Below are positions 21,033-29,984 of a stretch of 64,000 nucleotides of DNA, in pieces. Under the pieces are notes generated by a model that was not told the DNA's origin, made no database searches, and saw only the letters and a list, made by a program, of their open reading frames with translations. Positions within the stretch are counted from its first letter, which is position 1, and each line of letters begins with the position of its first letter. Source of the DNA: an uncultured Clostridia bacterium (GTDB lineage Bacteria > Bacillota > Clostridia > Christensenellales > UBA1242); NCBI GenBank assembly GCA_944384395.1, contig CALWTD010000013.1:37326-101325 (forward strand). The letters are read 5' to 3'. Position numbers and translations under genes: made by a program.

Positions 21033-22670
21033 ATGCAAAAGGCAATAAATGGTGCAACTTTTAGAAAGATGGTGCTAGGTGGGGTTGCGCTTCTCGATCA
21101 AAATAAACAACTAGTAGATTCTTTAAATGTTTTTCCTGTTCCAGATGGTGACACAGGAACAAACATGTTTTTAACAATGAAGTCTGCTGGAAACGAAGTT
21201 AATAACTGTCCTGATAATTCATTACAAAATTTGTGTGAGGCATTTGCAAAAGGCGCACTTAGAGGAGCAAGAGGAAATTCAGGTGTTATCACTTCACAAA
21301 TTGTAAAAGGTATGACATCGGTACTTTCTGGTGTTGAAAATATAACAACAAAAATTTTTTCAAAAGCAATTGTAGAAGGTAGTAAAGTTGCTTATAAGGC
21401 AGTTACAAAACCAAAAGAAGGAACTATTCTCACAATTATAAGGACAATGGGAGAATATTCAGTAGAAGTTGCTAAAAAAACTTCAGACCTTGAACAATTT
21501 TTAAAACAAGTAATTGATAAAGGAGAAGAAACATTACAACAAACTCCAGAAATGCTACCTGTACTAAAAAAAGCAGGTGTTGTTGATGCTGGTGGTAGAG
21601 GCATAATTATCATTTTTACCGGATTTTATAAAGCACTCATTGGCGAAGAAGATTTTAAAACTGTATTTGAAGATGGACAACCTGTGCAAACTGCAGATGA
21701 TGTTATTGCCGATATTAATAATCTTGCTGATATTGAATTTGGATACTGCACCGAGTATATGATTATCAATATGCACAAAAAAACAACAGAAGCCGACATT
21801 GAAAAACTTAAAGAAAAACTTATGCAAATAGGTGACTCTGTTTTGTGTATTGGCGACTTACTTTTAGTAAAAGTCCACGTGCACACAAACCAACCAAATC
21901 TTGCGCTTGGTTATGCTTTGGAATTAGGAGAACTTTATAATTTAAAAATTGAAAACATGAGGGAACAAAATCGTGAACTCAAAAAGAAAGCAGGACAAAA
22001 GCAAGAAAATTTAAAAGAAATGGGTATGGTTTCAGTTGCTCCCGGCAAGGGAATTGCAGAACTTATGAAAGACCTTATGATTGACGAAATTATACAAGGT
22101 GGACAAACAATGAATCCTAGTGCTGCTGATATTGCACAAGCAGTTGATAAAGTTCCTGCAAAAACCGTTTTTGTTTTTCCTAATAATAAAAATATTATTC
22201 TTGCTGCAGAACAGGCAAAAGGTCTAACAACAAAAAATCTTGTTGTTATTCCAACAAGAAGCATTCCAGAAGGAATTTCTGCATCACTTGCATTTAATCC
22301 TGACGCAACAGTTGAAGAAAACACAGAAAACATGAGTAATGCTTATACAAATGTGAAAAGTGCGTCTGTAACCTATGCAGTAAGAGCAACTCATGTTGAT
22401 GGATTTGACCTTTCTGTCGGTGAAGTTATTGGACTTGACGACAAAGCAATTCTTGCAAAAGGTAATCTTGTTAATCCAACAACAGAAGATTTAATTGCTA
22501 AAATGATTGATGAGAGTATGGTTAGTATAACGCTTTTCTATGGCGAAGATGTAAAACAAGAGGACGCAGAAGCGTTAAAAGAAGTTCTTTCTCAAAAATA
22601 TCCAGATTGTGAAATAACTGTTATTGATGGTGGTCAACCTGTTTATTACTATATTATATCAATGGAATAA
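21033..22670 (+). CDS. yloV: DAK2-domain protein YloV (fatty acid kinase FakA-like)
   Basis: A 545-residue protein with an N-terminal dihydroxyacetone-kinase-like ATP domain: VPDGDTGTNMFLTM near residue 32 holds the metal-binding aspartates, and GARGNSGVITSQI follows. A central region and a C-terminal domain seen in the FakA family complete it. In Staphylococcus FakA phosphorylates host or recycled fatty acids bound to FakB (DegV-type) proteins, feeding the acyl-phosphate used by PlsX and PlsY. The plsY in this window would be a natural user. No DegV gene is adjacent. Confidence 0.92.
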   Translation: MQKAINGATFRKMVLGGVALLDQNKQLVDSLNVFPVPDGDTGTNMFLTMKSAGNEVNNCPDNSLQNLCEAFAKGALRGARGNSGVITSQIVKGMTSVLSGVENITTKIFSKAIVEGSKVAYKAVTKPKEGTILTIIRTMGEYSVEVAKKTSDLEQFLKQVIDKGEETLQQTPEMLPVLKKAGVVDAGGRGIIIIFTGFYKALIGEEDFKTVFEDGQPVQTADDVIADINNLADIEFGYCTEYMIINMHKKTTEADIEKLKEKLMQIGDSVLCIGDLLLVKVHVHTNQPNLALGYALELGELYNLKIENMREQNRELKKKAGQKQENLKEMGMVSVAPGKGIAELMKDLMIDEIIQGGQTMNPSAADIAQAVDKVPAKTVFVFPNNKNIILAAEQAKGLTTKNLVVIPTRSIPEGISASLAFNPDATVEENTENMSNAYTNVKSASVTYAVRATHVDGFDLSVGEVIGLDDKAILAKGNLVNPTTEDLIAKMIDESMVSITLFYGEDVKQEDAEALKEVLSQKYPDCEITVIDGGQPVYYYIISME

Positions 22671-22698
22671 AAGTAATCTCGAAAGAGATTATTTTTTT
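22671..22698 (+). terminator. Terminator after yloV
   Basis: Stem AAGTAATCTC/GAGATTATTT (one G-T) with a GAAA loop and a T tract. Confidence 0.83.
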
Positions 22699-22750
22699 AT
22701 TAAATTACTTGATTTATTTTTTGATATATGATATTTATATTAAGTCGTCA

Positions 22751-22818
22751 TTGACAAATTAACACCTAATGTAGATTCCAACACGGTTGCCTATGCTTTT
22801 TGCAGGTTGTGAAGGGAG
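22751..22818 (+). promoter_or_regulatory. rpsB upstream region with possible structured leader
   Basis: The 165 nt between the yloV terminator and rpsB contain a perfect TTGACA (22751-22756), but no good -10 box at normal spacing (best is TAGATT at 15 nt). A less AT-rich block at 22776-22818 can fold as one long interrupted hairpin: TTCC, CAC, GCC and TGC pair in turn with GCA, GGT, GTG and GGAG around a TTTTT loop. An S2 autoregulatory leader is possible but not shown; if the TTGACA promoter is used, the transcript would start inside this block. Confidence 0.35.
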
Positions 22819-22863
22819 ATTTAAAACACTAGGGAAGACTAAAAACAAGGAGGATAAAAATTT

Positions 22864-23841
22864 ATGTCAGTTATTTCAATGAAACAACTTCTAGAGGCAG
22901 GCGTACATTTTGGTCATCAAACAAGAAAGTGGAATCCAAAAATGGCAAAATATATTTTTACTGCAAGAAATGATATTCATATCATAAACCTAGAAGAAAC
23001 ATCGGTGCTAGTAGACAAAGCATACGCTTTTGTTAGAGATGTTGTAGCATCAGGAAAATCAGTTCTTTTTGTGGGAACAAAAAAACAAGCACAAGAAGCA
23101 ATAAAGGAAGAAGCAGAACGTTGTGGTATGTTCTATGTTAACAATCGTTGGCTTGGTGGTTGTTTAACAAACTTCAAAACAATTAGATTAAGAATTGAAA
23201 GATTAAATAAACTTAATCAAATGGAAAAAGTTGGAGAATTTAATTTATTACCAAAAAAAGAAGTTGCTCTTTTAAAACATGAAAGAGAGAAACTTGAGGC
23301 TAACCTTGGTGGAATTAAAGATATGAGAGAAATGCCAGGAGTTATCTTTGTTGTAGATTCTTCAAAAGAACATATATGTGTTAAAGAAGCAAGAGCATTA
23401 AATATTCCACTTGTTGGACTAATCGACACAAACTGTGACCCAACAGGAATTGATTATGTTATTCCAGGAAACGATGATGCAATTCGTTCAGTTAAACTTA
23501 TAGCAAGTGCAATTGCAGATGCAGTCATTGAAGCAAGAGAAGGTGTTTCTTTAAATAAAAACACAGACGAAGACGAAGAAACTGTTGATATGAATGCAGT
23601 TCTTGCTGATGTTAAACCAATAGAAACAAAAGAAGAAGACGAAGTAAAACCTGTTAAAAAAACAAGAGCAAAAAAAGCAGTTAAAGTAGAAGAAAACAAA
23701 GAAGAAATTTCAAAAGAAGCAGAAGAAACGAAAGAAGAACCAAAAGAAGAAGTTAAAGAGAAAGAAGAAAAACCTGCTAAAAAAACAAGAACAAAAAAAC
23801 AAGAAAAACCAACTGAAAAAGAAGAACCAAAAGGAGAATAA
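22864..23841 (+). CDS. rpsB: 30S ribosomal protein uS2 with long acidic/basic tail
   Basis: The first 235 residues are a normal S2: [20 protein letters not shown], then [28 protein letters not shown] and [25 protein letters not shown]. After that comes about 85 residues of low-complexity Glu/Lys sequence not found in standard S2 proteins. It includes two copies of a KPxKKTRxKK block. The tail is probably disordered and exposed at the ribosome surface. The AAGGAGG site is strong. Only 4 nt separate it from tsf. Confidence 0.96.
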   Translation: MSVISMKQLLEAGVHFGHQTRKWNPKMAKYIFTARNDIHIINLEETSVLVDKAYAFVRDVVASGKSVLFVGTKKQAQEAIKEEAERCGMFYVNNRWLGGCLTNFKTIRLRIERLNKLNQMEKVGEFNLLPKKEVALLKHEREKLEANLGGIKDMREMPGVIFVVDSSKEHICVKEARALNIPLVGLIDTNCDPTGIDYVIPGNDDAIRSVKLIASAIADAVIEAREGVSLNKNTDEDEETVDMNAVLADVKPIETKEEDEVKPVKKTRAKKAVKVEENKEEISKEAEETKEEPKEEVKEKEEKPAKKTRTKKQEKPTEKEEPKGE

Positions 23842-23845
23842 AAAT

Positions 23846-24493
23846 ATGTTTACTGCACAAGATGTTGTAAAACTTCGTGCTAGCACCGGTGCTGGTATGA
23901 TGGATTGTAAAAAAGCATTAACAGAAAGCAATGGAGATTTTGATAAAGCCGTAATTTGGCTTAGAGAAAAAGGAATTGCTGCTGCTGCTAAAAAAGCAGA
24001 TAGAATTGCAGCCGAAGGCGCTGTTGGTTCATACATTCATATGGGTGGCAAAATTGGCGTTTTAGTTGAAATCAATTGTGAAACAGACTTTGTTGCAAGA
24101 AGCGCACAATTCCAAACATTACTAAAAGATATTGCAATGCAAATTGCAGCTGCAAATCCAAAATATGTTACAATTGAAGAAGTTCCAAGTGAAGAAGTTG
24201 AGAAAGAAAAAGAAGTTTTAACTGCTCAATCTCTAAACGAAGGAAAACCTGCAAATGTAGTTGAAAAAATGGTTGAAGGCAGAATTCATAAATTTTATAA
24301 AGAAATTTGTTTGTTAGAACAAGATTTTGTTAAGGATCCTTCAAAATCTGTTAAAGAAGTTATTAACGAAGCAGTTCTTTCAATTGGTGAAAAGATAAAC
24401 GTAAGAAGGTTTGTACGTTACGAAATGGGCGAAGGTCTTACAAAAAGAGTTGATAATTTAGCAGAAGAAGTTGCAAAAATGTCTAAAAAATAA
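23846..24493 (+). CDS. tsf: Elongation factor Ts
   Basis: The nucleotide-exchange factor of EF-Tu. Residues 1-55 are the UBA-like domain ([19 protein letters not shown]), followed by the core [17 protein letters not shown] (the TDFV motif binds EF-Tu) and a short C-terminal part. At 215 residues it is the short form seen in many Gram-positives. It is followed by a terminator rather than by pyrH, which normally continues this operon. Confidence 0.97.
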   Translation: MFTAQDVVKLRASTGAGMMDCKKALTESNGDFDKAVIWLREKGIAAAAKKADRIAAEGAVGSYIHMGGKIGVLVEINCETDFVARSAQFQTLLKDIAMQIAAANPKYVTIEEVPSEEVEKEKEVLTAQSLNEGKPANVVEKMVEGRIHKFYKEICLLEQDFVKDPSKSVKEVINEAVLSIGEKINVRRFVRYEMGEGLTKRVDNLAEEVAKMSKK

Positions 24494-24498
24494 TATAA

Positions 24499-24525
24499 AT
24501 ATCCACTGTTATGTGGATATTTTTT
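24499..24525 (+). terminator. Terminator after tsf
   Basis: Stem ATATCCAC/GTGGATAT, 6-base loop, T tract. Confidence 0.85.
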
Positions 24526-24611
24526 ATGTATAAAAACTATTTTATTTTAAAACATTTGCAATAATTCGTAATATATAGTAACATATAAATATTATATTAT
24601 AAGGAGAATTT

Positions 24612-25184
24612 ATGCAAGATAACGAAATGGTAAAAGAAGTAAAAGATGGTTATGAACAAGATTTAAAAAAAGCACTTGACCATCTTATTAGTGAGTATCA
24701 AGTTATTCGTGCTGGCAGAGCAAATCCACATATCTTAGATAAAGTTTTTGTAGATTATTATGGAGTGCCAACACCAGTAAATCAAATGGCCAACATTTCT
24801 GTTCCAGAAGCAAGAATGATTATGATTAGCGTTTGGGACCAAAGTCAAGTTAAAGAAATATCAAAAGCAATCTTGGCATCTGATATTGGTGTAACACCAA
24901 GTGATGATGGTAAAATAATCAGGCTTGTTTTTCCAGCACTTACCGAAGAAAGAAGAAAAGAAATAGTTAAACAAGTTAAAAAATTGAGCGAAGAAACAAA
25001 AATTGCAATGCGCAATGCAAGAAGAGATTGTTTGGATTTATATAAACAAATGAAAAAAGATAATGAGTTAAGTGAAGACGAATTTGCAACTTTGGAAACA
25101 GAAGTTCAAAAAATACAAGATAAATATATATCTCTTTGCGATAAAGAAAGTTTAGATAAAGAAAAAGAGGTAATGGAAATTTAA
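24612..25184 (+). CDS. frr: Ribosome recycling factor
   Basis: Splits post-termination ribosomes together with EF-G. The 190-residue sequence has the family's VIRAGRANPHILDKVFVDYYG and the downstream PLNQMANISVPEAR-like segment (PVNQMANISVPEARM). The C-terminal helix includes VKQVKKLSEETKIAMRNARRD. AAGGAG lies 5 nt upstream. Its stop codon overlaps the next start (TAATG). The usual upstream neighbour pyrH is absent. Confidence 0.97.
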   Translation: MQDNEMVKEVKDGYEQDLKKALDHLISEYQVIRAGRANPHILDKVFVDYYGVPTPVNQMANISVPEARMIMISVWDQSQVKEISKAILASDIGVTPSDDGKIIRLVFPALTEERRKEIVKQVKKLSEETKIAMRNARRDCLDLYKQMKKDNELSEDEFATLETEVQKIQDKYISLCDKESLDKEKEVMEI

Positions 25185-25375
25185 TGGAGCATCTAATTGG
25201 GTTAAACATTGAAGATGCAAAAAATGAATTAAATAATAAAGGTATTAGTTTTAAAATTGTGAGCAACAATCATAATGTCTGTGGTGACACATGTTTGGTT
25301 ACTAATGCAGTTCAACTAGAAGATAAAACAATAGTGCTAACTGTTGGAAGTTTTATATTTAATTTAAAGGACTAA
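25184..25375 (+). CDS. Small PASTA-like single-domain protein
   Basis: A 63-residue protein that fits one PASTA domain: LIGLNIEDAKNELNNKGISF matches the strand-helix start (G..xxEAxxxLxxxG), and LVTNAVQLEDKTIVLTVGSF matches the closing strands. It has no signal peptide, membrane segment or kinase part. Two Cys residues (CGDTC) lie in the loop. PASTA domains bind muropeptides or act as spacers in PrkC-type kinases and penicillin-binding proteins. A free cytosolic one is odd. It is translationally coupled to frr and lies before uppS, a peptidoglycan-precursor gene. The assignment is by eye only. Confidence 0.6.
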   Translation: MEHLIGLNIEDAKNELNNKGISFKIVSNNHNVCGDTCLVTNAVQLEDKTIVLTVGSFIFNLKD

Positions 25376-25379
25376 TGTA

Positions 25380-26093
25380 ATGTTTAAAATAGACAAGAAT
25401 AAAATTCCATATCATGTTGGCATAATTATGGACGGCAATGGTAGATGGGCAAAGAAAAGATTGCTTCCTCGCTTAGCAGGGCACAAGGCTGGTGTTGATG
25501 CACTAAAAAGAGTAACAAATGCTGCAAGAGAATTAGGTATAAAAGAATTATCATTTTTTGCTTTTTCGACTGAAAATTGGCAACGAGACAAAGAAGAAGT
25601 TGATGGCATTTTTGATTTAGTTTTAAAACATCTTAAAGAAAATTATGAAAGGTTTATCCATGACAAGGTCAAGATAACAACAATGGGTGATATTTCAAAA
25701 TTACCTAAAAATTTATACGAACTTTTAGTAGATGTATCAAACAAAACTAAACACAACACCGAATTTATTGTGAATATTGGCTTAAATTATGGATCAAGGT
25801 CAGAAATTATAAGAGCATGCAACAACCTTATAGATAAAGGTAAAAAAAACATAACACAGCAAGATTTTATAAATGAGTTGTATACATCTTCATTAAAAGA
25901 CCCTGATTTGATAATTAGGACCAGTGGGGAACAAAGGTTAAGCAATTTTATGCTTTTCCAATCGGCATATAGTGAATTGTATTTTACTAAAACATATTGG
26001 CCAGATTTTAATAAAAAACATTTAATTAAAGCAATTAAAGATTATCAATCTCGAGATAGAAGATTTGGCAAAATTAAACAGGAGAAAAAATAA
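25380..26093 (+). CDS. uppS: Undecaprenyl diphosphate synthase
   Basis: Builds the C55 lipid carrier for peptidoglycan by cis-condensation of IPP. The signature IIMDGNGRWAKKR contains the catalytic Asp. GHKAGVDALKRV, LSFFAFSTENW and the C-terminal LIIRTSGEQRLSNFMLFQSAYSE region follow. The length of 237 is usual. It precedes cdsA with no gap. The IPP it consumes is not made by any gene in the window. Confidence 0.96.
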   Translation: MFKIDKNKIPYHVGIIMDGNGRWAKKRLLPRLAGHKAGVDALKRVTNAARELGIKELSFFAFSTENWQRDKEEVDGIFDLVLKHLKENYERFIHDKVKITTMGDISKLPKNLYELLVDVSNKTKHNTEFIVNIGLNYGSRSEIIRACNNLIDKGKKNITQQDFINELYTSSLKDPDLIIRTSGEQRLSNFMLFQSAYSELYFTKTYWPDFNKKHLIKAIKDYQSRDRRFGKIKQEKK

Positions 26094-27041
26094 ATGAAAC
26101 AACGAACAATAACAGGAGCAATTATTATTGCAACAATAATTTTAGTTTTACTTGCAAGACAGTTAACAACTTATATTTTTGATGCATTTATTCTGCTACT
26201 TAGTTTTATTGCAACTTATGAAATGACAAATATACTTGCAAAAATGAATTTGTATAACAACAAATATTTTGCGTTATGTTATCCATTTTTGGCGTATGGG
26301 TTGTTTATACTTGGTATAAATACATCAATGAAATGGTATATGATAGTTCTTATTGAACTTGCTTTAATTGTTGTTTTCTTTGGCGTTTTAGCAATGCTTG
26401 GTATTATTTTATCTAAAAAAACAAAAAATGAAATTGCAACAAGAAATTTAAAAATTAAAGTTGAAAGATTTTCAATGTATAAAACAATACACACGATGTT
26501 TGCATATTTTTATCCTTCACTTTTAATGTTGTTTTTTGTGGCAATAAATAATATACAAAACATGGGATATTTGTTTGATGTTCCTGTTTCGTATTTGGTT
26601 TATATTTCAGTTTTTGCTTTAATATTAACTTTCACAATACCAATATTTTCAGATACTTTTGCTTATTTAACAGGAATACTATTTAAAGGACCTAAACTTT
26701 GTCCAAAAATAAGTCCAAATAAAACTATATCTGGTGCGATAGGTGGAGTTTTATGGGGAATAATTGGTTCACTTGCAATATATTTAATATTTAATTCAAT
26801 TCCTGAATATAATGAAGCATTTACAAGTGTGGGATTTGCATTTTGGCATTTTATAATTTTGGGCTTTGTTGCTTCGATTATTTGTATATGTGGAGATTTG
26901 TTTGAAAGTTACCTAAAAAGAAAGGCAAATGTTAAAGACTCTGGCGATATTTTGCCAGGGCATGGTGGTATACTAGATAGAATGGACAGTCATATATTTT
27001 GTGCACCAGTTGTTTTCATATTTTTAATTATTTTATTGTAA
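26094..27041 (+). CDS. cdsA: Phosphatidate cytidylyltransferase
   Basis: Makes CDP-diacylglycerol for phospholipid synthesis. It is a polytopic membrane protein of 315 residues with the C-terminal signature: SDTFAYLTG, CPKISPNKTISGAIGG, then GDLFESYLKRKANVKDSGD and LPGHGGILDRMDS. An elongated middle loop (about residues 100-130) makes it slightly long. AGGAG near the uppS stop supports the ATG. In many Firmicutes dxr comes next; here rseP follows 9 nt later. Confidence 0.95.
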   Translation: MKQRTITGAIIIATIILVLLARQLTTYIFDAFILLLSFIATYEMTNILAKMNLYNNKYFALCYPFLAYGLFILGINTSMKWYMIVLIELALIVVFFGVLAMLGIILSKKTKNEIATRNLKIKVERFSMYKTIHTMFAYFYPSLLMLFFVAINNIQNMGYLFDVPVSYLVYISVFALILTFTIPIFSDTFAYLTGILFKGPKLCPKISPNKTISGAIGGVLWGIIGSLAIYLIFNSIPEYNEAFTSVGFAFWHFIILGFVASIICICGDLFESYLKRKANVKDSGDILPGHGGILDRMDSHIFCAPVVFIFLIILL

Positions 27042-27050
27042 GGAGTTATA

Positions 27051-28307
27051 ATGAGTTTTTTGTGCGCTGGTTTTTTTAGTACGGTTTTATATGTATTTTT
27101 AGCAATATGTATATTGCTTTTAATGGTTTTAATACATGAATTTGGACACTATATTGTTGGGAGAATGCTTGGATTTAAAATTAATGAATTTTCAATTGGT
27201 TTTGGTAAAGCAATATTTTCTAAAATAAATAAAAGAGGTGAAAAAATTTCACTTCGTATTTTTCCTCTTGGTGGATATTGTGCATTTGAAGGCGAGGGTG
27301 ATGATGAAGATGACGAAATAAAAACTGAAAAAACCGATAAAGTTGATAAAAATCAAGAAGATAAAAAGACTGAAACAAAAAATTTAAATGTTGATAAAAA
27401 AGAAACAACAGAAATTATAAAAGAAATCAACGAAATAACAACAAGCGATGTTGATTCAATTAAAACAAAAAAGCAGTATAACAAAGATGCATTCAACAAT
27501 CAAAAGGCATGGAAAAGGTTGCTTGTTTATGGTGCTGGTGTATTTTTTAACTTTTTAAGTGCAATTCTATTTTCTTTTATTTTACTTGTTTCATATGGAT
27601 ATGATATACCTCAAGCAAAAATTATTACTGCAGGCGAGTTACAAAATTTGCAAGATAGAACAATTTTAATATATAGTACCGAATTAAATCAGGATGATGT
27701 TATTGTAAAGGTTAATGGTCATAGAATTAGTATATTAACTGGAACTCTTTCTGAACAATTATCAAACATTGAGCCAAATACTGATTTTACAATAACTGTA
27801 AAAAGCAAAAATAAAGAAAGAGAAATCGTTGTTCAATATACTGTGTACAGTGAAGAAGATGGAATATCAGACTATTCAAATTTGTATTCAATGCAACCTT
27901 ATAAACATTCGTTTTTTGAAGCACTTGGTAGAAGTTTTGAAATTTCGGTTGGATTTGCATGGGTTGTGCTAAAAGGTTTTTGGCAAATAATTACAGGGCA
28001 AATTGCATTTAGTCAACTTGGTGGTCCAATTTCAACCATTGGTATGATTACAACAATTACTCAAAGTGGACTAATGAATTTTATGATTTTATTGCCACTT
28101 CTTGCTGCAAACCTTGCGGTGTTTAACTTTTTACCAATTCCAGCACTTGATGGGTCTCATGCTGTATTTACTCTGTTAGAATGGATATTTGGAAAGCCTG
28201 TTGTAAGTAGAAAAGTTGAAAATTATATTCATTTTTATGGACTTTTAATTTTATTGTTATTTGTTATAGTGGTGGATATAGTTCATATAGCAGTAGTGGG
28301 ATTATAG
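27051..28307 (+). CDS. rseP: Intramembrane site-2 metalloprotease RseP/RasP
   Basis: Cleaves membrane substrates such as anti-sigma factors and leftover signal peptides. The zinc site HEFGH lies at about residue 29 in the first membrane helix. A PDZ domain sits around 190-280, and the second zinc motif is in NFLPIPALDGSHAVF near residue 365. A highly charged, Lys/Glu/Asp/Thr-rich insert of about 70 residues (about 80-150) lies between the first helix region and the next membrane segment, where most homologues have a short loop. It ends directly before the exonuclease gene, whose start abuts its stop. Confidence 0.94.
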   Translation: MSFLCAGFFSTVLYVFLAICILLLMVLIHEFGHYIVGRMLGFKINEFSIGFGKAIFSKINKRGEKISLRIFPLGGYCAFEGEGDDEDDEIKTEKTDKVDKNQEDKKTETKNLNVDKKETTEIIKEINEITTSDVDSIKTKKQYNKDAFNNQKAWKRLLVYGAGVFFNFLSAILFSFILLVSYGYDIPQAKIITAGELQNLQDRTILIYSTELNQDDVIVKVNGHRISILTGTLSEQLSNIEPNTDFTITVKSKNKEREIVVQYTVYSEEDGISDYSNLYSMQPYKHSFFEALGRSFEISVGFAWVVLKGFWQIITGQIAFSQLGGPISTIGMITTITQSGLMNFMILLPLLAANLAVFNFLPIPALDGSHAVFTLLEWIFGKPVVSRKVENYIHFYGLLILLLFVIVVDIVHIAVVGL

Positions 28308-29876
28308 ATGGAGATATTAGATAAACTAAATAAAGAATTTAATTATAAATATGATTTTTTAAGAGTGTTAAAAGTAGAGTATAACACTCTTTTATCGTAT
28401 TGTGAAATTTGGTTTTTGTATCCAGAAAATAATAAAGATTTAATAGATGAAGAAAAAAAAGAAATAACTGATTTTATAAAAAAAGAATTAAATTTAACTT
28501 GTGAAATAAAAATAAAATTTAAAAAAAGTTATTTAGACGAAAATTTAATAAAAAAACATTTAATAAATTATTTAAAAAATGTAAATTCTTCATTATTTGC
28601 CTATTATAAAGATGAAAATATAGAAGTAATAAGGAATAATTATAATATTATTATTAAATTTAATTTAATAAAAGAAATATATGATTATTTTAGTTATAAT
28701 AATTTAAAAGAAAATATTTTAAATGAGTTAAATAAAAATTTTATTGCTAATTTTAATGTTGAAATTAAAGAAAATTCAAACGATGTCATTGACGATAAAA
28801 TTTTAATTGAACACGAAAAAGAGCTTATAAAAAATTTACCACAACCTAAAAAAGTTGTTAGATATGAAGTTTACGAGCCTGAAAAAATAATTGGTGTAGA
28901 TATAACACCAATGCCGGAATACATAAAGGGTCAACCTGATGAAAAAGAGTCCGTTATTCTTGCTGGTGAAATTAGCAATTTGGCAGAAAAAACATATATT
29001 TCAAGAAGGACTAAAAAGAAAGGTGGAAGTGAAGAAAGTTATTATTATACTTTCATTTTAACAGATAAATCTTCAAGTATTCAAGCAATTTATTTTTCTA
29101 ATAAAACTACATATAAAAAAGCAAAGCTTTTAAAAGATGGAGATAAAATTCTCGTTATTGGCAATATCAAAAAAGGTCAAAGAGAAAAAACTATAAGTTT
29201 AAAAAGTATATCCTTTTGTGAAATAATAAATAAAGACGAAAATATTGAAGAAAAAGAAGAAGAAAAACCAGTTCAAAATATTCATTTTGATAATTATAGA
29301 GTAGTTAAACCAACTGTTTATATGCCACTTAAACAAGAAAATATTTTTGATAAAACGCCAACATATAACGACTTAATAAAAAATAATAATTTTGTTGTTT
29401 TTGATGTTGAAACAACAGGATTAGAGCCAACGGTTAACGAAATTATAGAAATAGGAGCTGTTAAAATTGTCGATGGCAAAATTAAAGAACAATTTCAGAC
29501 TTTAATTTGTCCAGAAAATGAAATCCCAGAAGAAATAACAAATTTAACAACAATTACAAATGATATGGTAAAAAATGCACCAAGCAATAATGATGCTATT
29601 CAAGACTTTTATAAATTTTGTGAAAATTGCTCGCTCGTTGGTTATAATGTTGCATTTGATTTTGCGTTTATAAATAGCAGTGCTAAAAAAGCAGGATTGT
29701 ATTTTAATAATCAAACATATGATGCAATGGTGATGGCAAAAAATAAATTATATTTGCCAAGATATAGGCTTATAAATGTGGTTGAAGCATTAAATTTAAC
29801 ATTAAATAATGCACATAGAGCACTTGCTGATGCAACAGCAACAGCTGAAGTATTTTTAAAATTAAATGAAATTTAA
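28308..29876 (+). CDS. PolC-like N-terminal, OB and 3'-5' exonuclease protein, no polymerase domain
   Basis: A 522-residue protein at the place where polC normally lies (after rseP, before rimP). Residues 1-200 are a Lys/Asn-rich region like the PolC N-terminus. Residues 205-310 form an OB-fold segment (SVILAGEISNLAEKTYISRRTK, ITLKSI-like). Residues 360-522 are a DnaQ-type exonuclease: FVVFDVETTGLEP (D, E), GYNVAFDFAFI (D) and HRALADATATAEVF (H, D), all DEDDh residues intact. The PHP, palm, fingers and duplex-binding parts of PolC, roughly 900 residues, are missing. After the stop there is a new promoter and rimP, so no frame continues it. It could be a proofreading subunit with the polymerase encoded elsewhere, or a remnant kept as a nuclease. 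Confidence 0.85.
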   Translation: MEILDKLNKEFNYKYDFLRVLKVEYNTLLSYCEIWFLYPENNKDLIDEEKKEITDFIKKELNLTCEIKIKFKKSYLDENLIKKHLINYLKNVNSSLFAYYKDENIEVIRNNYNIIIKFNLIKEIYDYFSYNNLKENILNELNKNFIANFNVEIKENSNDVIDDKILIEHEKELIKNLPQPKKVVRYEVYEPEKIIGVDITPMPEYIKGQPDEKESVILAGEISNLAEKTYISRRTKKKGGSEESYYYTFILTDKSSSIQAIYFSNKTTYKKAKLLKDGDKILVIGNIKKGQREKTISLKSISFCEIINKDENIEEKEEEKPVQNIHFDNYRVVKPTVYMPLKQENIFDKTPTYNDLIKNNNFVVFDVETTGLEPTVNEIIEIGAVKIVDGKIKEQFQTLICPENEIPEEITNLTTITNDMVKNAPSNNDAIQDFYKFCENCSLVGYNVAFDFAFINSSAKKAGLYFNNQTYDAMVMAKNKLYLPRYRLINVVEALNLTLNNAHRALADATATAEVFLKLNEI

Positions 29877-29894
29877 AAAAAATAATAAAAATTA

Positions 29895-29924
29895 TTGATT
29901 TGTATAATATATGTATGATATACT
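29895..29924 (+). promoter_or_regulatory. rimP-nusA-infB operon promoter
   Basis: TTGATT, 18-nt spacer, TATACT. The predicted start near 29931 gives a short leader containing a strong hairpin. Confidence 0.55.
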
Positions 29925-29940
29925 TAGGTATGCTAGATTG

Positions 29941-29963
29941 AGAGTGGGTGATGAACCCACTCT
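29941..29963 (+). promoter_or_regulatory. GC-rich hairpin in the rimP leader
   Basis: AGAGTGGGT and ACCCACTCT form a 9-bp perfect stem with loop GATGA, about 20 nt before the rimP ATG. No T tract follows closely, so it is not a normal terminator. I recall similar GAGTGGG-type hairpins upstream of the nusA operon in other Firmicutes, but cannot confirm it here. It may serve attenuation or mRNA protection. Confidence 0.55.
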
Positions 29964-29984
29964 TAATTGTAGAATGGGGGTTAT

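Noticed and set aside
21935-22333. 132-residue minus-strand frame inside yloV
   Set aside because: Antisense shadow rich in Ser, Phe and Cys with no start site; yloV is well conserved here.
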